From positions 1 to 35,881 of the IMG/VR virus record IMGVR_UViG_3300027980_000072: a DNA stretch of 35,881 nucleotides, one strand, 5' to 3'. This document shows, in pieces, positions 7,519 through 14,212 of the stretch. Under the pieces are notes generated by a model, which did no database searches, was not told the origin of the DNA, and saw only the letters and a program-made list of their open reading frames with translations. The stretch comes from a virus. The position numbers and the translations under genes were made by a program. Position 1 is the stretch's first letter; each line of letters opens with the position of its first letter.

Positions 7519-8178
7519 CTATAGCTCATAACATCCAAGGTCAATATCGTTCTCGGGATTATATCTACCCATAATATAATCTGGTCTGCGCTGATCAGGT
7601 TGCGGGCATACTGCCAATATACGCCATCCTTGATTCATTAATCCCTGTAAATCTTGGGTGCATACATCTGTTTTAAATCCTACTTGATTTATGTTTAACA
7701 TACCGAAGTTCGGCACGTGTACTTCACATTTTTGATTGAATTCCACACTCTTATCAAATTTCCGCATAACCGATTGCATTTCGTCAAATTGGCTTTTTAA
7801 TTTATCTGCAATATCAGTGAATGCCGCAACTCGCATATCTATTGCTTTTTCGCTAGTCATTGGCAATCCTCGCATTGAGAATTTGATTTCTGGATATACT
7901 GTCATCAATACTTGTGGATCTGCGATATACTCATTTCCTGATTTAATTAGATATGAATCGCAGTATCGTGCTAATTTCTTATCCTTTTCAGGATCATTAG
8001 CAATAGCCTCATCTAACGTGGCACTCCAGCTGTAAAATTGTTGGGGTTTGCTCCATTCTCCATCTTCAAATACCTGTACTCGTTGTTCACTATCTATGCT
8101 TTCGCCTACTATTTTTGATAGCTCATCTAATTTCTCTTTACTAACTGATGTCTCACTAAATGTAATTCTTGCTAACAT
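7519..8178 (-). CDS. Unknown protein, 219 residues
   Basis: The frame is open from 8211, but the ATG at 8178 is preferred because GAGGAGGAGAATT sits right before it and the upstream codons encode that binding site. The product (starting MLARITFSETSVS) has no motif I recognise. A predicted helical segment at about residues 115-150 (SEKAIDMRVAAFTDIADKLK) is followed by a C-terminal part with scattered cysteines and WRILAVCPQPDQRRPDY. It lies between the HTH gene and the secreted hydrolase in the same orientation. Confidence 0.7.
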   Translation of the reverse strand: MLARITFSETSVSKEKLDELSKIVGESIDSEQRVQVFEDGEWSKPQQFYSWSATLDEAIANDPEKDKKLARYCDSYLIKSGNEYIADPQVLMTVYPEIKFSMRGLPMTSEKAIDMRVAAFTDIADKLKSQFDEMQSVMRKFDKSVEFNQKCEVHVPNFGMLNINQVGFKTDVCTQDLQGLMNQGWRILAVCPQPDQRRPDYIMGRYNPENDIDLGCYEL

Positions 8179-8233
8179 AATTCTCCTCCTCGATTTATAA
8201 GAATGACACACCCAATGTCATCTTATTTGTTAA

Positions 8234-9040
8234 TTATTGCTTAATCCAATTCATTTCATCTACTAGTAAATCATGATTTGATTCAAGTTGATAGAAGTAA
8301 TGTGGATTATTGCCTAAATCATTTGGCGTCCCAATTTTTGAGTTAGTTGACAATCCAATCTTTGAATTCTGCATTGCTACCCACATTCCATCAAATGGTT
8401 CCATTCCTAAACTAACTGGTGCATACAGTATAGATACTGGATTTGATCCGAAGCCATCATATTCTTGTGCTCTTTTAAATGATGATCTAATTTCGTCCCA
8501 ATCACCTTCTGCTGTAAATTGTCCAGTATACATTGCTACAAAATCAGGGGCTACTACCTCAAACATCGGAATAAATGCATCATTCTGGTATGGATGCGAT
8601 GTTTCTACCATTAAGGCACCATCAAATAGTTCAGGATAAAACTCTTCATATGATTGAACTATAATACCGCCGATGCTGTGTGCAAAGAAATAATTCTCTT
8701 CAACACCAATCTCTAGTACTAATTTATGTAGTGCTCTTGCTTGTCTCTGACAAGTGAGTGGTTGATCACCCAATGTAGAATCACCAAGTCCACGTCTGTC
8801 ATAGGTTACTACTACAGTATCTGCTGTTACAAACTTGGCTGGTAATTCTCCTAATGCTTCATCAGCATCTCCATAGCCCGTTACCATGAAAATTGCTTTA
8901 GTCGCACTCTCAAGACTTCCATAGACCTTGTAGCTCAGCTCTGCATTGCCATACTCGAATGTTGACTCTGTGGCAAAGCTACCCATTGACATACTGAACA
9001 TTAATACCATAATCATTAATAATGCTAACTTTCTTTTCAT
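8234..9040 (-). CDS. Secreted alpha/beta hydrolase
   Basis: 268 residues from the ATG at 9040, chosen because AAGGAG lies 8 bases upstream and it gives a textbook signal peptide: MKRK, then LALLMIMVLMFSMSMG, with likely cleavage after SFA. The frame continues upstream to 9088, but that start would bury the signal. The mature part is an alpha/beta hydrolase: oxyanion region VTGYGD, DRRGLGDS, nucleophile elbow AHSIGG (S122; the first Gly of GxSxG is Ala-His here), and NHD near the end with H256 as catalytic base. It is probably an esterase or lipase-like enzyme exported by the host Sec pathway. A secreted hydrolase is unusual cargo in a phage replication region. The substrate is unknown. Confidence 0.8.
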   Translation of the reverse strand: MKRKLALLMIMVLMFSMSMGSFATESTFEYGNAELSYKVYGSLESATKAIFMVTGYGDADEALGELPAKFVTADTVVVTYDRRGLGDSTLGDQPLTCQRQARALHKLVLEIGVEENYFFAHSIGGIIVQSYEEFYPELFDGALMVETSHPYQNDAFIPMFEVVAPDFVAMYTGQFTAEGDWDEIRSSFKRAQEYDGFGSNPVSILYAPVSLGMEPFDGMWVAMQNSKIGLSTNSKIGTPNDLGNNPHYFYQLESNHDLLVDEMNWIKQ

Positions 9041-9071
9041 AACTGCATCTCCTTTTGTTTTCAAGTTTAAT

Positions 9072-9350
9072 TTATTTGGGTGTGTCATTGTTATCCTCCT
9101 TCATAGTCCTAAAATGCTTGCGCAATGCCATGCCCATTTGTGCTGGCCCAACTTTAGGTCTATAAATCTTACTAATAAGATCGACAAGTTCAATTGCTGT
9201 AACACCTGTAACAATTGCTACGGGCATAATTGCTTTACATATACTTATTGCCTGATCTTCATCATACATCGATGAATTTATAATCAAATTCACGTCCGCA
9301 TTGCTATATCCTAAATGTTCTGCATATTCATATAATTCTTCTCTAGTCAT
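9072..9350 (-). CDS. Unknown small protein with UBA-like N-terminal helices
   Basis: 92 residues starting MTREELYEYAEHLG. The N-terminal 40 residues look like a small three-helix bundle (helix, GYS turn, helix, SMYDEDQAISICKAI). A hydrophobic helix follows (MPVAIVTGVTAIELVDLI) and then a basic tail with KHFRTMKED. No family is recognised. The ATG follows AGGAGGATAACA. The same GGAGGATAACAATG string recurs at this gene's 3' end, so a short alternative start for the next gene overlaps here. Confidence 0.6.
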   Translation of the reverse strand: MTREELYEYAEHLGYSNADVNLIINSSMYDEDQAISICKAIMPVAIVTGVTAIELVDLISKIYRPKVGPAQMGMALRKHFRTMKEDNNDTPK

Positions 9351-9360
9351 TGTTATCCTC

Positions 9361-9579
9361 CTATAAATATATATTAAATTTAATAATTATTCCATATGCT
9401 AATATTCTATTATCATTTATCCAATTTATAAACTCATTATAGTCAGTCTCTGACTTATATGATGCTAGGACAATCGTTACTATATGATTAACATAGTCTT
9501 CATGGGCTTCAATGAATTCTATATCTAATTTTCTACATTTCTTCTTAATATTATCAAGTGTAATTGCATTCTTATTCAA
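9361..9579 (-). CDS. Small protein of unknown function, TTG start
   Basis: 72 residues. The only start consistent with the ribosome binding site is TTG at 9579, 9 bases after GGAGG, which itself lies inside the final codons of the 3D-domain frame (ATG GAG GTA). The product is rich in Asn, Ile and Asp, with a charged helix (LDNIKKKCRKLDIEFIEAHEDY) and a strand-like C-terminus. It is not recognised. The low-strength start and overlap suggest coupled, low-level translation. Confidence 0.55.
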   Translation of the reverse strand: MNKNAITLDNIKKKCRKLDIEFIEAHEDYVNHIVTIVLASYKSETDYNEFINWINDNRILAYGIIIKFNIYL

Positions 9580-9874
9580 TAATATATACCTCCATCTTAT
9601 CGGACCAATACATCTTTAATTGGTTGCCGCCTACGTAAACATCTATATCACTATTATCAATTGCACCGCCTCTATCATGACACTCGAATATGCCTGTTCC
9701 GTTTAGCCAAGCTAAGTTCGGTATCCATACCATTGTACCAAATGGAAAGGAAGGACCCATAGCGATAGTCCTTCCATCTTCTACATATCTACCGCTGGCG
9801 GTTATACCATATACTGGGTGATCTGGATATTTTTCACACGATTCATATGATAGGTCGTACGCGGTGACATGCAT
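9572..9874 (-). CDS. 3D-domain cell-wall protein, probably made as a -1 frameshift extension of the upstream membrane protein
   Basis: 100 codons encoding almost exactly one 3D (Asp-Asp-Asp) domain, the double-psi beta-barrel related to MltA/RlpA peptidoglycan-acting enzymes. Family hallmarks: VTAYDLSYESCEKYPDHP, YGITASGRYVEDG, PFGTMVWIP, and CHDRGGAIDNSDIDVYVGG with D67, D76 and D78. It has no signal peptide and no ribosome binding site before its ATG (AAAAAAGTA precedes it), unlike nearly every neighbour. Its frame is -1 relative to the upstream coiled-coil gene, which ends in A_AAA_AAG TAA exactly at this ATG. A -1 shift gives ...NATKK-V-MHVTAYDLS..., recreating the membrane anchor-coiled coil-3D layout of chromosomal proteins. 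Independent start by TAATG coupling is the alternative. Confidence 0.8.
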   Translation of the reverse strand: MHVTAYDLSYESCEKYPDHPVYGITASGRYVEDGRTIAMGPSFPFGTMVWIPNLAWLNGTGIFECHDRGGAIDNSDIDVYVGGNQLKMYWSDKMEVYIIE

Positions 9875-10380
9875 TACTTTTTTGTAGCATTTTTAAATAA
9901 ATTTAATGTTTCAGTCCAGTCATTCATGATTTTCTGTTGTGTTTCAATTTTGGTTTCAGCCAATTTTAAATCTAGTTTTAGATCCTTTATTTGCTCCTGT
10001 GATTCTATAACCTCACCCTCATGTTGAGTGATCATTTGGTCAATTATATTCTGATAGGCAATTTCCTGAATTTCTATTCGCTGATCTTTTATATATACTG
10101 AGAATAACAATAATATAATAATTAATGCCATCATAATCGTAATTGGGTCGATTATCCATCGCTTCTTTCTTTTGAATGGAATAGGTCTGATCCAGTCATG
10201 GAGTGTATCATAATTGAAGTATACTTTGCCATCTGTACATTGCACAAATAACTTCCTACCAGCATCATCAAATCCAGTTATTTCGCCCTGTTCGCCAGCA
10301 TAGTCACCCTGTAGAACCCATACTTTCTGAAATAGATTCAGATCACGACTTGCATTAATCTTCTTCGGCTTGCGTTTCAT
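9874..10380 (-). CDS. KOW-like/membrane/coiled-coil protein; 0-frame product of the 3D-domain frameshift pair
   Basis: 168 residues from ATG 10380 (GAGGAGGATTACT just upstream; the frame is open further but the upstream codons encode the binding site). Residues about 18-50 (VWVLQGDYAGEQGEITGFDD) resemble a KOW/SH3-like barrel. Residues 77-97 form one transmembrane helix (IIDPITIMMALIIILLLFSV), preceded by RKKR. Residues 99-155 are a strong coiled coil. The N-terminus is probably inside and the coiled coil outside the membrane. The frame stops at TAA directly after A_AAA_AAG, where a -1 shift would add the 3D domain and give a 269-residue surface-anchored cell-wall enzyme. It probably remodels peptidoglycan during infection or lysis. 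An internal KOW-like domain on such a protein is unusual. Confidence 0.72.
   Translation of the reverse strand: MKRKPKKINASRDLNLFQKVWVLQGDYAGEQGEITGFDDAGRKLFVQCTDGKVYFNYDTLHDWIRPIPFKRKKRWIIDPITIMMALIIILLLFSVYIKDQRIEIQEIAYQNIIDQMITQHEGEVIESQEQIKDLKLDLKLAETKIETQQKIMNDWTETLNLFKNATKK
9877..9883 (-). other. Slippery heptamer A_AAA_AAG for programmed -1 ribosomal frameshifting
   Basis: Read on the minus strand in the frame of the 168-residue membrane protein: ACA AAA AAG TAA TGC ATG. The heptamer A AAA AAG has the correct phase (X XXY YYZ), is the same one used in E. coli dnaX and several IS elements, and is followed directly by the stop codon. Slipping back one base puts ribosomes in the frame of the 3D domain. 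I see no strong upstream Shine-Dalgarno stimulator; a downstream structure could form around GCATG and CGTACG but is not obvious. Confidence 0.65.
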
Positions 10381-10549
10381 AGTAATCCTCCTCATTGAGT
10401 TCACCCTCTGTAATCTCCTCAATTATTCTAGTTGTCATCTCAGCGCAGTAGCTACCCTCACATAAATTATGAGGTCCAGTATTGAATTTAGTGTCGTAAT
10501 GATTCTGACAGTACTCGCATACTGCCTCATCTATTAGTATTTTAGCCAT
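10355..10549 (-). CDS. Small zinc-binding protein, unknown function
   Basis: 64 residues from ATG 10549 (AAGGAGG about 10 bases upstream; the frame is open further upstream without a good start). It contains CEYCQNHYDTKF and LCEGSYC, that is two cysteine pairs about 20 residues apart, which could bind one zinc ion in a treble-clef or ribbon-like fold. A long acidic tail follows (EEITEGELNEEDYYETQ). The 3' end overlaps the next gene by 26 bases. No function is recognised. Confidence 0.6.
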   Translation of the reverse strand: MAKILIDEAVCEYCQNHYDTKFNTGPHNLCEGSYCAEMTTRIIEEITEGELNEEDYYETQAEED

Positions 10550-10862
10550 CCTTATTATGCCTCCTTCTATTAAACCCGACAATTCTATCAATTATTGTCT
10601 CGATACTTAACTCAATTTTAAAGAAATGATCTTCCCTTAATAGCGAACCACATTTTGATGTCTGAGTTATATTAATACTAGATGGATGCATAAAAATAAT
10701 CTCGAATTCTTCTGTATTTGGATATATTTTACACATTAACATTTGTCCATTGTCCATTATTCTACCCCAAGTTTCGGTGACATGATCTGCGCTGTAATTA
10801 TACAAACTATAATCTCTTGATTTCATTATGTCTTGAATATGGTGTAATTGTATCTCGGTCAT
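10542..10862 (-). CDS. Unknown small protein
   Basis: 106 residues starting MTEIQLHHIQDIM; the ATG follows GGGAGGTGTAGAT. It has a mixed alpha/beta-looking sequence with CKIYPNTEEFEIIFMHP in the middle and a basic end (GFNRRRHNKDG). I recognise no family. It lies directly downstream of the large Fe-S nuclease gene, 2 bases away, and its 3' end overlaps the next gene, so it belongs to the same transcript. Confidence 0.6.
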   Translation of the reverse strand: MTEIQLHHIQDIMKSRDYSLYNYSADHVTETWGRIMDNGQMLMCKIYPNTEEFEIIFMHPSSINITQTSKCGSLLREDHFFKIELSIETIIDRIVGFNRRRHNKDG

Positions 10863-10864
10863 AT

Positions 10865-12592
10865 CTACACCTCCCTAATTTGTGGTGCATTATATCGCTT
10901 CTTCTTAGCATGCATTACATTAAATTTGAATTCAGGATTCTTATCAAGATATTGTTCTACTTTATTACGTTTTATTGTAACCATATTTTTCATCGCTGTT
11001 ACTTCGCCAGCTAAGAAGAATGCATCAAATAATTTATATGAGTCATATCCATCTGTATGTGGTGATTCTAATATTAATTGCTTACCATCTTCTAGCACAG
11101 TTGGTTTTCCAGCTATCGTATTTTGCTCAATTGCCGCTCTAACTGCATCATTTGCCTGTTTTCTAATATCACCAGCAATTCTTTCGACTGTAGCCGCCAT
11201 ATTCTTTGCACTATAGAGTGTGTCTATATCAGATGCATCTAAGTTTATTGATTGTAGATATAGTGTTGGATTTGCAAGTACGCTATTGTATTTTCTACAT
11301 TTAGCCTTACCTGAGCACCACGGGCAAAGATTATTGAGTGTTGCTGGGAATGTCTGTGCATTTTTAATCATATGCCACATACTGCTTATATAATCTAACA
11401 CATTCTGTATATCCACATCATCATTAACTCTGCAAGGTTGCCATCCAAATCTAAACATTTCATATCCTGTACGCCATTCATCAACCTCAGGATACCAAAT
11501 TCTACATATCGCTTCATATGCTTTCATCTGTAATGAATTATCTAGTTGTGATCTGGTAAATGCCTGTCTGTTTGATTTATAATCCTTAATTAAACCAACG
11601 GTCTTACCATCGATCTTTTCCTTATAAATGGCAATAAGGTCAATTTTGGCCCCAAAGTGTGCATCACCTAATTTTCCACGGAACTCAGGTTCAACTGCTA
11701 TCACTCTGTATGGTCTATTTTGATTAATTGGATTACGTCTAAAGTGGTCTTTTACTAAATTTAGTCCTTCTTCATATTTTTCTAATCCTAGGTCGGTCTC
11801 AGGTGGGCAATATTTAGCATATATCTCTTTATATGTTTTCTCAAGGCACATAATCATGCCAGTCTTCATGAACATATCTTCCATTGCTTCACAGGTATCA
11901 TGACATATCGTACCCAGCCAACTATATTGGTTGTCGTCGCCTTCTGATGGGTCAGTGACTAGCATATAATCATTAAGTAAAGCACTCAAACATTGATTTG
12001 CTTTTTTGATCTTAGATACTGATAGGTAATCTAGATCGAAATTTATCGGTTTCCACATTGCTGGTATTCGCTCAATTGTTCCAGTTGGTGTTATGATCGT
12101 AGCTTCAAGCTCTCCTCGGTTATACCTCAATGAAACCCGAACTGGATCGAAAGGGGCGGCACCGTCTGGTATTGCTAATATCGGCAAAAAGCGGTTCACA
12201 TCGGGTTCGAAGCCATCAACAAATTCTTTTAGCTGTTTTATATGGTCATCTATAAGAATGTAATCTGACATGTCAATTTTTGGTTGCTCACCGCGATTAA
12301 GTAAAAACTTATCGTATTCATCATGTAATAGATCATCATCATGACTTATTGAATCTATCTTACTCCAATTATCTATAGCCTCTTGCCCAGTAGATGTTGA
12401 TATTATCCCAGTCTGTGTATCTTCTGTTGTTATTCTTTTAATTTTAGCTGGTGAGATTTTAAGTCCTGGGTCTGCCTTCTTCTTACATTCTAAGCACATT
12501 TGATTATTGCCAGCATATGCTGATACTTCCATAACTGCGCCACAGGTATTACAGTTAATATTCTTCTTCTTACCCTTTACTGCTGTTCCCAT
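10865..12592 (-). CDS. RecB/AddB/Cas4-type PD-(D/E)XK exonuclease with predicted Fe-S cluster and N-terminal zinc ribbon
   Basis: 575 residues from ATG 12592, directly after AGGAGGAATATA; the frame is open to 12613, but those codons encode the binding site. An N-terminal zinc ribbon (C14, C17, C33, C36) comes first. The nuclease domain has GTICHDTCE (His of motif I), AKIDLIAI (D318), LIKDYKSN (D337, K339) and QMKAYEAI (Gln-Tyr motif). One cysteine before the nuclease (NQCLSALL) and three after it (CPWCSGKAKC) match the four ligands of the 4Fe-4S cluster in Cas4 and AddB nucleases. It probably trims DNA ends during recombination or host DNA breakdown. No helicase domain is fused. A link to CRISPR is not suggested by the context. 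Confidence 0.78.
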   Translation of the reverse strand: MGTAVKGKKKNINCNTCGAVMEVSAYAGNNQMCLECKKKADPGLKISPAKIKRITTEDTQTGIISTSTGQEAIDNWSKIDSISHDDDLLHDEYDKFLLNRGEQPKIDMSDYILIDDHIKQLKEFVDGFEPDVNRFLPILAIPDGAAPFDPVRVSLRYNRGELEATIITPTGTIERIPAMWKPINFDLDYLSVSKIKKANQCLSALLNDYMLVTDPSEGDDNQYSWLGTICHDTCEAMEDMFMKTGMIMCLEKTYKEIYAKYCPPETDLGLEKYEEGLNLVKDHFRRNPINQNRPYRVIAVEPEFRGKLGDAHFGAKIDLIAIYKEKIDGKTVGLIKDYKSNRQAFTRSQLDNSLQMKAYEAICRIWYPEVDEWRTGYEMFRFGWQPCRVNDDVDIQNVLDYISSMWHMIKNAQTFPATLNNLCPWCSGKAKCRKYNSVLANPTLYLQSINLDASDIDTLYSAKNMAATVERIAGDIRKQANDAVRAAIEQNTIAGKPTVLEDGKQLILESPHTDGYDSYKLFDAFFLAGEVTAMKNMVTIKRNKVEQYLDKNPEFKFNVMHAKKKRYNAPQIREV

Positions 12593-12605
12593 TATATTCC
12601 TCCTA

Positions 12606-12878
12606 TTATTCAATAAATTGTATTAAGATGAATTTATCAATTGGTACATCAATTACTTGATTTATGTTATTATAAACTCTTATGATTCCATCAACTCTAT
12701 ATCGATCCGGTGTCTTAATAATCTTTGATATCTCAGATTTAATAAATGGCGATTCAGTAGGATCCTCAATAAACTCAAAATTTAACATAAAGTCTATTAT
12801 TTTATATCCAATCATTTTTGTTATACCTAATTGATCATCTGTGACATTTGCTACTGCCATTGATTTTGTACTATCCAT
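12606..12878 (-). CDS. Unknown small protein, tandem paralogue of the next gene upstream
   Basis: 90 residues. Near the N-terminus it reads MAVANVTDDQLGITK, closely matching FAVALTTDLRLGITK in the adjacent upstream gene at 12888-13133. The rest is strand-rich, with FIKSEISKIIKTPDRYRVDG, and has no catalytic motif. The ATG follows ATAGGAGGTAAAC. The stop lies inside the ribosome binding site of the Fe-S nuclease gene, so translation is probably coupled. Confidence 0.6.
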   Translation of the reverse strand: MDSTKSMAVANVTDDQLGITKMIGYKIIDFMLNFEFIEDPTESPFIKSEISKIIKTPDRYRVDGIIRVYNNINQVIDVPIDKFILIQFIE

Positions 12879-12887
12879 GTTTACCTC

Positions 12888-13133
12888 CTATATTGACATT
12901 ATATCAAATAATGATACTGTTAACCTAATCCTAGTACCACGGTCACATATTATTTCTATTGATTCTGGTATACTACCCACTCCATTAACGACCCCTGTCA
13001 TATATCCAACACTATTGATTATATTATTATAAATTGCAAAGATTGGATATGTCTCGTCCTTTGTAATACCCAATCGTAAATCTGTTGTCAATGCTACTGC
13101 AAATAATCCATCAATTCTAGAATGTTGTGGCAT
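12888..13133 (-). CDS. Unknown small protein, tandem paralogue of the next gene downstream
   Basis: 81 residues. Shares the motif FAVALTTDLRLGITK with the downstream gene, pointing to an old tandem duplication; the remaining residues (IYNNIINSVGYMTG, CDRGTRIRLTVSLFD) look like beta strands. The ATG follows GGAGGCACATAAAG and lies within the last codons of the zinc-ribbon gene (17-base overlap). A related string, TNKELGIS, occurs near the N-terminus of the 15050-15610 product. Function unknown. Confidence 0.6.
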   Translation of the reverse strand: MPQHSRIDGLFAVALTTDLRLGITKDETYPIFAIYNNIINSVGYMTGVVNGVGSIPESIEIICDRGTRIRLTVSLFDIMSI

Positions 13134-14004
13134 CTTTATGTGCCTCCTTTGTCTCCTGTAATTCTTCTTCTATATCTTTAATCTTTTGTTGTAATTCTAG
13201 ATTGAGTGTTTGTTGATCAGTAATTCCTATATCCTCACCTTTTCTTTTAAGATGTAAGTCAAAATCTATTTTACGATACCACTTCGGAAGAACCGCCTCC
13301 GGTACTTCTATATTGTTGTCATCTAATAAATCAAGTAGTATGCCTATACAATTTTCTTCGATCGTTTCCTTTTTATTGGAAATACCACGCATAGCTTCAC
13401 CTGTATATGTGAATGACAGATTAGCATTAGTAGGTTTAATTAAATGTTTGGTCTGTTCTGATAGACTCATAGTAATCAAACAATGAGGACATTGTAATTG
13501 CATTACACATCCATACTTGTTTGTATCCATAATAGTAAGTGGTGTCATTTTCTTCTGACAGTTTGGACATTGAATATACTGCAGATTAGGATTTGCTATG
13601 ATTACAGGATTGATTGCAAAATCCTCAATTGGGATCATCTTTTTCGATAGTCTATTTATATCTACTTTGACTTTAATGCTGGAGGTCTTAGCTTCGCTTG
13701 TTGGTCTGCATTTAGGACATAATGCACCCTGTACCTTACCAAATCTATGTGTTAAGAACTTTTCTCCACACTCTGAGCATTCTACTTCCTTAGATCCACT
13801 AGTTGGATTAACTGGTGCTTTGGATCTTTTCTTCTTCTCAGATGCTTTCTTTTCTGCCTCAGCCAATCTCTCCGGGTCGGCTGGTATATCATGAGATTTA
13901 CAATGATCACATCGTACTTTTAGACCTGACATAAATAGACTGACTGTTACCTCCTTGCCACATGATAAACAGGGTTCTATTTTTGTTTTCCCTTTAGTAC
14001 TCAT
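13117..14004 (-). CDS. Triple zinc-ribbon protein with C-terminal coiled coil
   Basis: 295 residues. Three four-cysteine zinc ribbons are visible: C12-C15-C32-C35, C76-C79-C96-C99, and C146-C149-C172-C175. A basic Lys/Ala-rich linker (EKKASEKKKRSKAP) separates the first two. Residues 265-295 form a charged coiled coil. Such arrays usually bind nucleic acid or RNA polymerase. With the sigma-like gene just upstream in the same transcript, a transcription role is plausible, but that is inference. The ATG follows AGGAGGCGGCAAATA, and the start overlaps the stop of the upstream gene. Confidence 0.7.
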   Translation of the reverse strand: MSTKGKTKIEPCLSCGKEVTVSLFMSGLKVRCDHCKSHDIPADPERLAEAEKKASEKKKRSKAPVNPTSGSKEVECSECGEKFLTHRFGKVQGALCPKCRPTSEAKTSSIKVKVDINRLSKKMIPIEDFAINPVIIANPNLQYIQCPNCQKKMTPLTIMDTNKYGCVMQLQCPHCLITMSLSEQTKHLIKPTNANLSFTYTGEAMRGISNKKETIEENCIGILLDLLDDNNIEVPEAVLPKWYRKIDFDLHLKRKGEDIGITDQQTLNLELQQKIKDIEEELQETKEAHKDATTF

Positions 14005-14212
14005 TATTTGCCGCCTCCTGTATTTTGATATATTTCGTTATAGCCGCATCACAAGACCAATTATATAAATTAATATATTCACCACTTAGACATTTTCTTC
14101 CAGACAATGGACATTCTGAGCATTTAAGTAATTGAGTTATTGAATTATTAAAATTATTCGACTTTATGCTGTATTGTAACATTTTCTTTAGCTCGTCTAC
14201 TGTCTTTTTCAT
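13994..14212 (-). CDS. Small cysteine-containing protein of unknown function
   Basis: 72 residues beginning MKKTVDELKKMLQ. A central CSECPLSGRKC plus a later WSCDAA gives four cysteines that could bind metal. The ATG follows GGAGGCGGCAA, which also encodes the GGGK C-terminus of the upstream sigma-like protein, so start and stop overlap (ATGA). Its own 3' end encodes a near-identical GGAGGCGGCAAATAATG junction for the next gene. Function unknown. Confidence 0.58.
   Translation of the reverse strand: MKKTVDELKKMLQYSIKSNNFNNSITQLLKCSECPLSGRKCLSGEYINLYNWSCDAAITKYIKIQEAANNEY

Noticed and set aside
8310-8639. 109-codon plus-strand frame opposite the secreted hydrolase
   Set aside because: Shadow of a clearly coding gene with intact motifs; no binding site and isolated on the wrong strand.
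10865-12592. CRISPR adaptation Cas4
   Set aside because: No repeats, Cas1, Cas2 or other cas genes; phage recombination context and an added zinc ribbon point elsewhere.
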